Below are positions 1 to 7,673 of a DNA stretch of 35,231 nucleotides, piece by piece. How positions within the stretch are numbered: the stretch's first letter is position 1; every line of letters starts with the position of its first letter. The notes under the pieces were generated by a model that saw nothing but the letters and a program-made list of their open reading frames with translations, did not search any database and had not been told where the DNA came from. Origin of the DNA: an uncultured Senegalimassilia sp. (GTDB lineage: Bacteria; Actinomycetota; Coriobacteriia; Coriobacteriales; Eggerthellaceae); contig CAKTWI010000024.1 in assembly GCA_934630815.1 (NCBI GenBank), forward strand, positions 1 to 35,231, written 5' to 3'. The translations under genes were made by a program, and so were the position numbers.

Positions 1-74
1 CTAGGATTCGAACCTAGGTAGACAGAGTCAACGGGTTTACAGCCCGTCCCCTTTAACCACTCGGGCACACGCCC
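1..74 (-). tRNA. tRNA-Tyr (GTA), 3' end cut by window edge
   Basis: Read on the minus strand, the sequence has a 7-nt acceptor strand GGGCGTG (74-68), a D arm beginning CCCGAGTGG, and an anticodon loop CTGTAAA with anticodon GTA. A long variable arm and a T arm CTAGG-TTCGAAT-CCTAG follow, and the T arm ends exactly at position 1. The long variable arm and GTA anticodon identify a class II tRNA for tyrosine. The 3' acceptor strand lies outside the window. A strong promoter sits about 80 nt upstream. Confidence 0.93.
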
Positions 75-155
75 ATGTTTCGCTGCTTAATTCATGTGCA
101 TTTATCAAGCTGCCTGCTTGCGGATCGGTGAGAACCCGAACGCGCGAGCAGTGGA

Positions 156-184
156 ATCATACGCTAGCTGAGAAGCCGTGTCAA
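156..184 (-). promoter_or_regulatory. Sigma70-type promoter of tRNA-Tyr
   Basis: On the minus strand there is a perfect -35 TTGACA (184-179), a 17-nt spacer and a -10 TATGAT (161-156). The predicted start of transcription is near 149, about 75 nt before the mature tRNA 5' end at 74. This is a near-consensus promoter, as expected for a stable RNA gene. Confidence 0.75.
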
Positions 185-199
185 CCCTTTACACGGCCC

Positions 200-600
200 C
201 GGGCGTATCCTCTTCAAACCTTCACAAAGCTTTGAATCCTTATCACCCGTTGCTGTAAGCTGTTCAGCTTTTCAGCAGGCGTTCCACTCCGAAGCTCGCT
301 GTCGTGAGCTCCGCAAGCGAGGTAGTATATTACGGGATAGTGGACGTTGTGGCAAGCCCTTTTTCCAACTTTTTTTGAAAGATGGAGCTTCTCTTGCGTG
401 CGCTGAGTCTCCCCCTTCGTAAGGCAGGGATTGTTTTCCCTGTTCAGCTTTATGCTAACGCGACCTTGGCGTCTTTTGAGCGAATCTCATTTTGCGCCCT
501 GCCGTCCGTTACATTATCTGTAATGGGGGCTCTGCAGCCATTGGGCCCATTACTTCCCTCCTACGGTATTGCGCCTTGCCTATCGATCACATGCTCTAAA
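200..600. other. Intergenic region without a recognisable gene
   Basis: Between the tRNA-Tyr promoter and the terminator of the NlpC/P60 gene I see the second minus-strand promoter, short hairpin-forming stretches and no convincing coding sequence. The open frame starting at 382 on the plus strand has no ribosome binding site, has unlikely amino-acid composition, and runs across the terminator at 605-636. Confidence 0.5.
327..355 (-). promoter_or_regulatory. Second minus-strand promoter upstream of tRNA-Tyr
   Basis: On the minus strand, -35 TTGCCA (355-350), a 17-nt spacer and -10 TAATAT (332-327). The transcript would start near 320 and run toward the tRNA-Tyr promoter through about 130 nt of sequence able to form hairpins (for example AAGCTG-AAC-AGCTT around 258-271 and CTCGCT paired with AGCGAG around 295-322). 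It could be an upstream tRNA promoter or drive a separate short RNA. Confidence 0.45.
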
Positions 601-636
601 ACAAATCGGGGGAAGGCCTGTATGCCTTCCCCCGAT
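599..636 (-). terminator. Intrinsic terminator after the NlpC/P60 gene
   Basis: A 13-bp stem (605-617 with 624-636, core GGGGGAAGGC) with a 6-nt loop is followed on the minus strand by TTTGTTTT. It lies 41 nt past the stop codon of the hydrolase gene. Confidence 0.8.
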
Positions 637-676
637 TGCATGCTATTCAGGTTATGTCTTCTAGGGCCTATGGCGA

Positions 677-1885
677 CTAGAACTGCAGCGCATTCGTGAA
701 ATTCGACCACGAAAGCGAGTCGGTGTTACGCACGCAGGCGCCGAACGTAGGGGCATGTACGTACGGAGTGCCGCCGTAGCCGCCGGCGATTCCCACGTGA
801 CCGTAACGCCACAGAACGTCGCCCGGACGCGCCTCGCTGACAGACACCACACGCGTTGCACAAGCCATCTGAGACTCACTCTGATGCGGCAGCTCGATGC
901 CAAGCTGGCGATAGGCCCACGTGACCAGGCCAGAGCAGTCGAACGAATCAGGTCCCTCGGCGCCCCAAACGTACGGGCAACCGATACGCGAGCAGGCGTA
1001 AGAATACGCAGCGCTGTTGTCGCCAGCGGAACCACCGCCGCCGGGATAGACGATGGTGCTGCCACCGCTGCTGCTTCCGCCGCCCCAGCTGCTGCCACCG
1101 CCAGTGCTTCCACCGGTATCGCCACCCTGGTTGCCGCTATCGTTGCTTCCACCGCCCTGGTAACCGCCGTCGTTTCCGCCACCGTTACCGCCGGCAGCTG
1201 CAGCTGCAGCCTCCGCCTCTGCCTGTGCCTGAGCTGCGGCTGCGGCAGCAGCCGCAGCCTGCTCCTGCTCGAGCAACGCACGGGCCTCGTCATCAAGAGA
1301 GTTCATGAGCTCGGTGGCGTTTTGCACCTTGACCTGAACCTCATCGTGGATCTGCTTGCATTCTGCGGCCTTCTGGGCAGCGATCTGCTCCTGACGGGCA
1401 AATTCGTCTTTGGCTGCCTGAAGCTGCTCACGAGCGGATTTGGTCTGGTCGACCAAATCGGCGTCGTTGGCGTTGATCTGGTTCAGCAGCTCCCAGTTCT
1501 GGGTGAACTCGGCAAAAGAGGAAGCGCCGAGCAGAAAGTCGATGAACGTGGTGGAGCCGGAGCGGTACATGCTGCGAGCGCGCGTGCTCAGACGATCTTG
1601 CAGACCTTCGATTTCCTCGGTGGTCTCGTCGATCTTTACCTGCTGCTCCTCCATGGAGCGCTGGGCGCTCTCCTGCTCATCAAGAGCTGCATAGTAGTTT
1701 TCGCCGGCGGTTTCCAGATCGGCCTGCAAGCCGACCAGCTGGTTGCGAACAGCATCCGCTTCGGCCTGCTTTTCAGCGGCCGTTTCAGCAAACGCGAACT
1801 CGGGAATGATAAGCGACGTGGCGCCAAGCGCTGCTGCGCCGCCGATGAATGCTCGCCTGCTGAGATCGATTATAGATTGGCTCAT
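677..1885 (-). CDS. NlpC/P60 family peptidoglycan hydrolase with coiled coil and Tat-like signal
   Basis: A 402-residue exported cell-wall endopeptidase that probably cuts peptide stems of peptidoglycan. The N-terminus has a twin-arginine-type signal (SRRAFIGG at about residues 9-16, then a hydrophobic stretch ending AFA). Next comes a long alpha-helical coiled coil rich in Glu, Gln and Ala (about 35-235), then a Gly/Ser/Asn-rich linker (about 240-300). The C-terminal NlpC/P60 domain has the catalytic Cys in FDCSGLVTWAY (about Cys317), His in YGHVG (about 362) and a second His in YVHAP (about 377). The start at 1885 is chosen over an in-frame start at 1993 because AGGAGG lies 6-8 nt upstream and the signal peptide begins there. 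The architecture resembles RipA/CwlO-type hydrolases, whose coiled coil is thought to regulate activity. The gene is monocistronic with its own terminator. Confidence 0.9.
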   Translation of the reverse strand: MSQSIIDLSRRAFIGGAAALGATSLIIPEFAFAETAAEKQAEADAVRNQLVGLQADLETAGENYYAALDEQESAQRSMEEQQVKIDETTEEIEGLQDRLSTRARSMYRSGSTTFIDFLLGASSFAEFTQNWELLNQINANDADLVDQTKSAREQLQAAKDEFARQEQIAAQKAAECKQIHDEVQVKVQNATELMNSLDDEARALLEQEQAAAAAAAAAQAQAEAEAAAAAAGGNGGGNDGGYQGGGSNDSGNQGGDTGGSTGGGSSWGGGSSSGGSTIVYPGGGGSAGDNSAAYSYACSRIGCPYVWGAEGPDSFDCSGLVTWAYRQLGIELPHQSESQMACATRVVSVSEARPGDVLWRYGHVGIAGGYGGTPYVHAPTFGACVRNTDSLSWSNFTNALQF

Positions 1886-2039
1886 CCAAGAACCTCCTAG
1901 ATTGAGCTTAAGTACTGTGATTACGGGCAATAGCATCGCATATGATAGCACGGAGAACGGTTGCAGGAAAAACGCTTGTGTGCTTGCGTTCATAAAACCA
2001 GTTCATGCGTATGCTTTTACGCAAACCCCCGATACGAGA

Positions 2040-2071
2040 AACGGGGAAGGAAACCCAAGGCCCCTTCCCCA
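2040..2071 (-). terminator. Possible terminator after putP
   Basis: GGGGAAGG (2043-2050) pairs with CCTTCCCC (2063-2070). On the minus strand the stem is followed by GTTTCTCG, a weak T-tract. It lies about 30 nt past the putP stop codon. Confidence 0.5.
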
Positions 2072-2100
2072 TCGAAATACCGATATATGTATCGCAGTTG

Positions 2101-3690
2101 TTATGCAGTCGCAGGATTCACATCCTCGTCCATGCGCGCCTCGGTGTAGTGATCGAACTCATCGTAGATCTCCTGCGAGGGCTCTGCCGTAAGCTTCGAC
2201 ACCACGAAGATGCACACCAACGAGATGATGAAGGCAGGCAGAAGCTCATAGATGCCGAACACGCCGCCGAGCGGCTTGATGAGGTTGTGCCAAACCACTA
2301 CCGTGATAGCTCCGCCGAGCATACCCGCAAGGGCGCCGGGCAGGTTCGTGCGACGCCAATACAGGCTGCACAGCACGAGCGGGCCGAACGAGGCGCCGAG
2401 GCCGGCCCATGCATAGGAGACGACGCGGAAGATGACGGAATTCTCGTCGAGGGCGATAAGGATGCCGATGATCATGACCACGGCCAGCGTGATGCGAGAG
2501 ACGATCATGACCTGGCGATCGGTGGCATCGCGCTTAATGATGCCGCGGAAGATGTTCTCGGCAACCGAAGAGCCAGTGATGAGCAGATACGACGAGGCAG
2601 AGGACATGGACGCCGCCAGGATGCCGGACACCACCACGCCGCACATGAAGGCGGGCAGGATCATCTGGGCGATAACGATGAAGATGTTCTCGGCTGCCGC
2701 ATTGGTGCCGAAATAGGTGGGCAGCATGGCACGGCCGATGAAGCCGATGCACAGAGCGCACACCATGGAGATGACGACCCACACCACGGCGATGATGCGC
2801 GACTGGCGAACCTCTTCGGCCGAGCGAATGCCCAGGAAGCGCACGAGCACCTGCGGCATGCCGAAGTAGCCAAGGCCCCAGGCCAGGGTGGAGATGATGG
2901 TGAGAATGCCGTATTCAGTAGGCTCGCCGAACAGCGGCTGATCGCCCTGGACCGCCTGCAAGCCCGTATTCGCATCGATGATGGGCGTGGTGAGCTGTCC
3001 ACCGTTCAAGAAGCCGGGGATGTTCTGCAGGAAGGCGATCGTCACATCGACACCGCCAACGGAGGCGATGGAGCCGATGAGCACCACGGCCAGGGCGAAG
3101 AACATCAAGCAGCCCTGGATGAAATCGGTTGCCACAACCGAAAGATAGCCGCCCACCAGCGTGTATGCGAACACCACCACGGCGCCGAAGATCATCATGG
3201 CCGCATAGTCGATGCCGAACAGCGTGTGGAACAGCTTGCCGCAGGTGACGAAGCAGCTGCCCGTATATACGCAGAAGAACAGCAAGATGATGACCGCCGC
3301 CACCGTGGACAGGATGTTCTTCTTGTCATGAAAGCGGTTGGAGAAGAAGGCCGGAATGGTGATGGCATGCACGCGCTCGGAGTACTGACGCAGGCGCTTG
3401 GCCACGAACAGCCAGTTCAAATACGTGCCGATAGCAAGGCCGATGCAGGTCCACATGGCCTCGGAGGCGCCGAAGAAGTAAGCAAGACCGGGGATGCCCA
3501 TGAGCAGATAGCCCGACATGTCGGACGCCTCGGCGGACAGCGCCGTGAACCACGGCCCCACCTTGCGACCGCCGATGAAGTACTCGTCGGTAGAGGAATT
3601 CGAGCGCTTGGCGTAGGAGAAGCCCACCGCCAGCACCACGACGAAGTAGATAACCATGGCCAAAACGACCAGCAAATCATTCGTTTCCAT
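2101..3690 (-). CDS. putP: Sodium/proline symporter
   Basis: A 529-residue inner-membrane sodium:solute symporter that imports L-proline with Na+. The N-terminal segment (YFVVVLAVGFSYAKRS, then STDEYFIGGRKVGPWFTALS and ASDMSGYLLMGIPG at about residues 32-66) is the classic PutP/SSF signature, with 13 predicted membrane helices across the length. Length matches the family (about 500). The short acidic C-terminal tail is cytoplasmic. It is transcribed divergently from the aminotransferase at 3902. A TATAAT -10 at 3829-3824 and a 15-bp palindrome at 3840-3854, over the place expected for its -35, suggest a regulated promoter. PanF (pantothenate) is the main alternative within the family, but the N-terminal motifs fit proline better. 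Confidence 0.9.
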   Translation of the reverse strand: METNDLLVVLAMVIYFVVVLAVGFSYAKRSNSSTDEYFIGGRKVGPWFTALSAEASDMSGYLLMGIPGLAYFFGASEAMWTCIGLAIGTYLNWLFVAKRLRQYSERVHAITIPAFFSNRFHDKKNILSTVAAVIILLFFCVYTGSCFVTCGKLFHTLFGIDYAAMMIFGAVVVFAYTLVGGYLSVVATDFIQGCLMFFALAVVLIGSIASVGGVDVTIAFLQNIPGFLNGGQLTTPIIDANTGLQAVQGDQPLFGEPTEYGILTIISTLAWGLGYFGMPQVLVRFLGIRSAEEVRQSRIIAVVWVVISMVCALCIGFIGRAMLPTYFGTNAAAENIFIVIAQMILPAFMCGVVVSGILAASMSSASSYLLITGSSVAENIFRGIIKRDATDRQVMIVSRITLAVVMIIGILIALDENSVIFRVVSYAWAGLGASFGPLVLCSLYWRRTNLPGALAGMLGGAITVVVWHNLIKPLGGVFGIYELLPAFIISLVCIFVVSKLTAEPSQEIYDEFDHYTEARMDEDVNPATA

Positions 3691-3803
3691 GTTCTGTGCC
3701 CGCCCCTTATGCCGTTTTCAAGCCCGTCCCCCAGGCAAACCGCACGGCCCTCCAGCCGGCATCGCCGAAATACGGGAAACGGACGCATTTAACGACCGGT
3801 CGA

Positions 3804-3831
3804 TTGTTTACGTTGACGCTGGGATTATACT
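3804..3831 (+). promoter_or_regulatory. Candidate promoter of the aminotransferase gene
   Basis: -35 TTGTTT (3804-3809), a 16-nt spacer and -10 TATACT (3826-3831) on the plus strand. It overlaps, on the opposite strand, the TATAAT (3829-3824) proposed for putP, so the two divergent promoters share their -10 region. Confidence 0.4.
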
Positions 3832-3839
3832 TGACTTCG

Positions 3840-3854
3840 CCTACCTCAGGTAGG
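3840..3854. promoter_or_regulatory. Palindromic operator-like site between putP and the aminotransferase
   Basis: CCTACCT-C-AGGTAGG is a perfect inverted repeat with 7-nt arms and one central base. It covers the -35 position expected for the putP TATAAT and lies just downstream of the aminotransferase -10. No regulator gene is adjacent, so the binding protein is unknown. Confidence 0.45.
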
Positions 3855-3901
3855 TGTTTTCGATTGTTCTTACCCCGCAAACGGCGAAAGGATGCACCAC
3901 G

Positions 3902-5191
3902 ATGCCAGCTTACGCAGAGCTTGCCCATGAAGCGTTGGAATCAACGCGCGATGCGCTCACCCGCGAATACGAGTCTTTCAAGGCGAAGGGGCTGGCTCTG
4001 AACATGGCGCGCGGCAAGCCTTCCCGCGCACAGCTTGACCTGAGCATGCCCATGCTCAGGTGCATCACCGATGTCGACGACTGCACCGCCGAAGATGGCA
4101 CGGACTGCCGAAACTACGGCGTGCTCGATGGCATTCCCGAGGCGAAGCGCCTTATGGCCGTTATGCTCGACGATGACGCCGAGCATGTGATGGTGTTCGG
4201 CAACTCCAGCCTGAACATCATGTACGACACCATGGCTCGTTGCTGGATGTTCGGCACGCTGGGCCATACGCCTTGGTGCAAGCTTGACGAGGTGAAATGG
4301 CTGTGTCCCTGCCCGGGTTACGATAGGCACTTCGGCGTGACCGAGGCCTTCGGCATCAAGATGATCCCCGTTGCCATGAACGAGAACGGCCCGGACATGG
4401 ACGAGGTAGAGCGCCTGGTCGCCGAAGACGCTTCGATCAAGGGCATCTGGTGCGTGCCGAAATATTCCAACCCCAGCGGCGCAACCTATTCCGACGAGGT
4501 GGTGCGCCGCTTGGCCGGCATGCCTTGCGCAGCCGACGATTTCCGTATCTTCTGGGATAACGCATACGGCATCCATCACCTGAGCGACGACGCGGCGCAG
4601 CAAGATCAGCTGCTCGATATCCGCCGCGCCTGCGATGATGCCGGAAATCCCGACCGCTGCTTCAAGTTCGCTTCCACCAGCAAGGTAACCTTCCCCGGTG
4701 CGGGCATTTCGGCAATGGCGGCAAGCAGCGCCAACATCGCGGACATGAAGGCGCATATGAGCCCGCAGATCATCGGCCACGACAAGCTCAATCAGCTGCG
4801 TCACGTGAAGTTCCTGCACGACGGGAAGGGTTTGGCAGAGCATATGGCAAAGCATGCCGCCATCCTGCGCCCCAAGTTCGAGCTGGTAGACCGCAAACTG
4901 TCCGAGGGCTTGAGCGAAATCGGCGGCTGCACCTGGAGCAAGCCGCGCGGCGGGTACTTCGTCTCGTTCAACGCCCCCGCTGGATGCGCTAAGCGGATCG
5001 TGGAGCTTGCCAAAAACGCCGGCGTCACCATGACGGGCGCAGGCGCCACCTGGCCATACAAGCAGGACCCGGCCGACAGCAACATCCGCATCGCCCCCAG
5101 CCTGCCGCCCGTTGAGGAATTGGATGCAGCGCTTGACGTGTTCGTTTGCTGCGTGAAGCTGGCGTACGCGGAAAAGCTGTTGCAAGATTAA
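3902..5191 (+). CDS. Pyridoxal-phosphate aminotransferase, aspartate aminotransferase (class Ic-like) family
   Basis: A 429-residue cytoplasmic fold-type I PLP enzyme that probably transfers the amino group between aspartate and 2-oxoglutarate. The sequence shows NMARGKPSRAQLDLS near the N-terminus (about 35-49), VFGNSSLNIMYD at the cofactor phosphate site, CVPKYSNPSGATYS, the FRIFWDNAY Asp that contacts the pyridine nitrogen, and the Schiff-base Lys in TSKVTFPGAG (Lys261). The carboxylate-binding Arg is probably in SNIRIAPSLPP near the end. These features fit the Asp_aminotransf family related to corynebacterial AspT rather than MocR or AspC. The start at 3902 follows an AAAGGA ribosome site; an in-frame ATG at 3854 lies inside the operator region and is not favoured. 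The exact substrate remains an inference. Confidence 0.85.
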   Translation: MPAYAELAHEALESTRDALTREYESFKAKGLALNMARGKPSRAQLDLSMPMLRCITDVDDCTAEDGTDCRNYGVLDGIPEAKRLMAVMLDDDAEHVMVFGNSSLNIMYDTMARCWMFGTLGHTPWCKLDEVKWLCPCPGYDRHFGVTEAFGIKMIPVAMNENGPDMDEVERLVAEDASIKGIWCVPKYSNPSGATYSDEVVRRLAGMPCAADDFRIFWDNAYGIHHLSDDAAQQDQLLDIRRACDDAGNPDRCFKFASTSKVTFPGAGISAMAASSANIADMKAHMSPQIIGHDKLNQLRHVKFLHDGKGLAEHMAKHAAILRPKFELVDRKLSEGLSEIGGCTWSKPRGGYFVSFNAPAGCAKRIVELAKNAGVTMTGAGATWPYKQDPADSNIRIAPSLPPVEELDAALDVFVCCVKLAYAEKLLQD

Positions 5192-5309
5192 GCCGAACAC
5201 GCCGATCAGATGCGCCATTCGAGCAACGTCAGCACAATGCCGTAACGATGATGCGCGAGCTTGTTTTAGCCCAAATCGACACACGCCGCGAGCGCAAACG
5301 CGTAAAGGC

Positions 5310-5332
5310 GTAGGCAGGCTTCTCTTGCCTAC
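5310..5332. other. Short hairpin downstream of the aminotransferase
   Basis: GTAGGCA (5310-5316) pairs with TGCCTAC (5326-5332). It has no T-run on either side, so it is not a convincing terminator. Confidence 0.3.
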
Positions 5333-5407
5333 ATCGATTCTCCCTTGCAAGCGTGCTTGGCATTGAATCGTGCCTAGGAACTTTTCGCGACCGTTACATA
5401 TATAAAT

Positions 5408-5442
5408 AGGTAAGGCCCGCTCGATTGAGCGGGCCTTTATTG
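5408..5442. terminator. Bidirectional terminator between aminotransferase and thiE
   Basis: An 11-bp stem AAGGCCCGCTC (5412-5422) and GAGCGGGCCTT (5427-5437) with a 4-nt loop. T-rich sequence follows on both strands. It sits between convergent genes and can serve both. Confidence 0.85.
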
Positions 5443-5460
5443 CGTTTGCTTCAGTTTGCG

Positions 5461-6168
5461 TTAGTTAGCTTGCTTCGCAGCGTTCCATGCTTGCACGAGC
5501 TCTTGAGCAGCTGCATGCGGGTCAGGCGCAGCGCATACCGCGGATACCACGAAGAAGCCATCGACGCCGGTTTGCGCGACGGCGGGGATGTCCGCCACCT
5601 TCACTCCCCCGCCAACCACGATGGGAACGGGGCTTGCCTGATGGAGCGCCGCCAAGTCCTCAAGGCTTTTCGTGATAATGGTGCCATCTGCCGCCAAACC
5701 GCAGTCGGTTTTCGTGGGCGTCTCATGCAGCGGGCCGACGCCCAGATAATCGACCAGCGACATATCGGCGGTTTTCACGTACTCGAGCATCTCGTCTGCG
5801 CGAGCGGAAAGGCCGACCACCGCATCGGGACCGAGCAAGGCACGGCACGCCTCGACGGGGATATCGGTCTGGCCAACGTGCACGCCATCGACCTTGATTC
5901 CCTGCTGACGGGCGGCATACACCGCATCCAGACGGTCGTCGATGAGCAGCGCCACGCGGTCTTGCGCGCCGGCCTGCCGTACAACCTCGGATGCCTGGGC
6001 CGTGCAGGAGATGAGCTCACGAGCCGAGCACTCCTTCGAGCGGATCTGCACGCAGGTGAACCCTGCCGCGATGGCCTGGGCCACCACATCGGCAACGGGT
6101 CTGCCCAAGGTATTTTCCGGACCCAGGACCAGATATGCGGAAATATCCAGATTATCTCGCATGCTCAT
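5461..6168 (-). CDS. thiE: Thiamine-phosphate synthase
   Basis: A 235-residue cytoplasmic TIM-barrel enzyme that joins HMP-pyrophosphate to thiazole phosphate to give thiamine phosphate. Recognisable segments are VQIRSKECSARE (pyrophosphate site), LLIDDRLDAVYAA, GVHVGQTDIP, VGLSARADEM, DYLGVGPLHETPTKTD and PIVVGGGVKVADIP near the C-terminus, all standard in ThiE. The start at 6168 is preceded by AAGGGGGA at good spacing; the in-frame ATG at 6222 would overlap the upstream gene by about 50 nt. The stop of the upstream thiamine-binding protein lies one base before it, so translation is probably coupled. It is the last gene of the riboswitch-controlled operon. Confidence 0.95.
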   Translation of the reverse strand: MSMRDNLDISAYLVLGPENTLGRPVADVVAQAIAAGFTCVQIRSKECSARELISCTAQASEVVRQAGAQDRVALLIDDRLDAVYAARQQGIKVDGVHVGQTDIPVEACRALLGPDAVVGLSARADEMLEYVKTADMSLVDYLGVGPLHETPTKTDCGLAADGTIITKSLEDLAALHQASPVPIVVGGGVKVADIPAVAQTGVDGFFVVSAVCAAPDPHAAAQELVQAWNAAKQAN

Positions 6169-6169
6169 G

Positions 6170-6502
6170 CTATTCCCCCTTTTCGGCATCTCCGTCGGCA
6201 ACGCCGCCTTCAAGAACTGCATCGACGCTTCGAACCTTCTGCTCCATCATGTTCTCGAACCCAGGGCGCACATCGGCCTTCAGGATAACCTCGGTGCGGA
6301 TACCCTTTTGAGCCAAGACGAACGTAGCGTTGCGAACCACGGCCATGACCTCGTCCCATTCGCCTTCGATCTCGGTGAACATCGAATAGGTTTTGTTGGG
6401 TAGACCCGATTCGCGGATGACGCGAACCACCTCGGCAACCTCAGGTGCAAGCTCATCGCCCACGCCGAACGGGGCGATGGCCACGGCAACCAGCGTGTTC
6501 AC
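6170..6502 (-). CDS. MTH1187/YkoF-type thiamine-binding protein
   Basis: A 110-residue cytoplasmic protein of the thiamine-binding family (formerly DUF77). The N-terminal VAVAIAPFGVGDELAPEVAEV, then YSMFTEIEGEWDEVMAVV and a C-terminal half starting ILKADVRPG, match the ferredoxin-like fold of this family, which binds thiamine or related pyrimidine/thiazole compounds. The start is a GTG at 6502 with AGGAGG 9 nt upstream; longer in-frame starts lie inside thiM. It is placed 4 nt after the thiM stop and 1 nt before thiE. Its job is probably to hold or deliver a thiamine intermediate, which is an inference. Confidence 0.85.
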   Translation of the reverse strand: MNTLVAVAIAPFGVGDELAPEVAEVVRVIRESGLPNKTYSMFTEIEGEWDEVMAVVRNATFVLAQKGIRTEVILKADVRPGFENMMEQKVRSVDAVLEGGVADGDAEKGE

Positions 6503-6506
6503 GATG

Positions 6507-7346
6507 CTACGCCTCCTGAATCTCGATGGGGTTGCCGGCAACCGCCTCGGGGGTTGCGCGGAACAGTTCGTCGATGAAGGCCACCTTGAAGCTTGCCGGA
6601 GCATCGGCGGCAGCTGCAGCCGCGACGCCCGCCAGGTTGTAGTGGTTCACCGCGGCAACAGCGGCCGTGAACGGATCAGTTTGCGTAGCGTATACGGCAA
6701 GCACGCCGCCCTGCGAACAGCCGAAACCGGTGACCTTGCCCATAAGCGCGCTGCCGCCATGGCTGATGACGACCGAATGCCCGTCGGTGACCAGGTCGGA
6801 CTCGCCGGAGATGACGACGGCGCCTTCCGTATAGCGTGCCAGCGCGATAGCCGCCGCACGTGCAGCCTCCACCGTATCGGCGGTGTCGACGCCACGGGCG
6901 CGCGAAAGATCGTCGACCGTGCCCTCAAGACCCCACAGACCGGCGAGCGCGATGATCTCGGAGGCGTTGCCGCGCACGATGGCGGGCTTATACTGCTTGA
7001 GCTCGGACAGCAGCTTGGTGCGCAGGCTGCCGATGCCGATTCCCACTGGATCGAGCACCCACGGCTTGCCAGCGGCCTGGGCCGCGGCCGCCGTGCGCGG
7101 GATAGTTTGCTCGTAAATGGGGAACAGCGTGCCCATGTTCAAATACACGGCGCCGCCTGCGGCAACCAGGGTTTCGCCCTCGTCGGGCAGGTAAACCATG
7201 GCAGCCGAGCCACCGACGGCGAGCTGGGCATTCGCCACGAAATCGATGGTGACGGTGTTGGTGATGGATCCGGCCAGGGGATTGTTGGCACGCACATCGG
7301 CGGCGGCCTTCGCGATGGATGCCTCGAGCTGATTTTGTTCGATCAT
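6507..7346 (-). CDS. thiM: Hydroxyethylthiazole kinase
   Basis: A 279-residue cytoplasmic ribokinase-like enzyme that phosphorylates the salvaged thiazole moiety of thiamine. Motifs: NPLAGSITNTVTIDFVAN near residues 21-38 (substrate site), VLDPVGIGIGSLRT, IVRGNASEI and VTGFGCSQGG. In the last motif the catalytic Cys is kept, although the more usual reading is TGTGC. The start at 7346 has AGGAGA at 5 nt. It is first in the operon with the thiamine-binding protein and thiE. The leader contains a TPP riboswitch and terminator, so expression should fall when thiamine pyrophosphate is plentiful. With no thiC or thiD in the window, the operon points to thiazole salvage. Confidence 0.95.
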   Translation of the reverse strand: MIEQNQLEASIAKAAADVRANNPLAGSITNTVTIDFVANAQLAVGGSAAMVYLPDEGETLVAAGGAVYLNMGTLFPIYEQTIPRTAAAAQAAGKPWVLDPVGIGIGSLRTKLLSELKQYKPAIVRGNASEIIALAGLWGLEGTVDDLSRARGVDTADTVEAARAAAIALARYTEGAVVISGESDLVTDGHSVVISHGGSALMGKVTGFGCSQGGVLAVYATQTDPFTAAVAAVNHYNLAGVAAAAAADAPASFKVAFIDELFRATPEAVAGNPIEIQEA

Positions 7347-7360
7347 ATTCTCTCCTTTGC

Positions 7361-7402
7361 AACGAAAAACGAGGACGCTACCGTAGAAGATGGCGCCCTC
7401 GT
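7361..7402 (-). terminator. Riboswitch-controlled terminator ahead of thiM
   Basis: A 10-bp stem (7369-7378 with 7393-7402, one G-U pair) is followed by TTTTTCGTT on the minus strand. It lies between the TPP aptamer and the thiM ribosome site, ending 17 nt before the ATG. This is the expected expression platform. Confidence 0.85.
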
Positions 7403-7414
7403 CCGTGCACGAGA

Positions 7415-7506
7415 GATGCTCCCTACGCCAGCGTTACCTGGACAGGTTCAAAGGGTTAGGCTTGCGCCCTCTCAGCGCCGACGTTGCCGCCGGGCACCCC
7501 TGCATC
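7415..7506 (-). ncRNA. TPP riboswitch (THI element)
   Basis: Minus-strand sequence contains the conserved GGGGTGCCC, CTGAGAGGG, ACCCTTTGAACCTG and GCCAGCGTAGGGA segments in order. They are closed by a P1 stem GATGC (7506-7502) with GCATC (7419-7415). These are the known core elements of the thiamine pyrophosphate aptamer. It lies directly upstream of thiM and its terminator. Confidence 0.96.
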
Positions 7507-7673
7507 GAATCTGTTGAGCATATAGTACACCGGCGCGTAAACCGCTTGCCCGTTAAACCGCCGAACGGACAAAGGAATCGCACGAGCCAAGAGACCGGCG
7601 TTACCGCGCGCCCTTTGCGCGCCCGACCGCCGAACGGATACGGCAAAAACCAAAGACAGCGGAACCCTTCACC

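Noticed and set aside
382..699. 105-residue plus-strand frame in the 5' intergenic region
   Set aside because: No ribosome site, crosses the terminator at 605-636 and ends inside the 3' end of the hydrolase gene.
2005..3792. 595-residue plus-strand open frame opposite putP
   Set aside because: His- and Asp-rich antisense shadow of a membrane-protein gene, without a ribosome site; putP on the other strand is certain.
7557..7639. Direct repeat ACCGCCGAACGGA near 7557 and 7627
   Set aside because: Two copies of 13 nt, 70 bp apart, in GC-rich sequence downstream of the MFS gene; too short and isolated to call an element.
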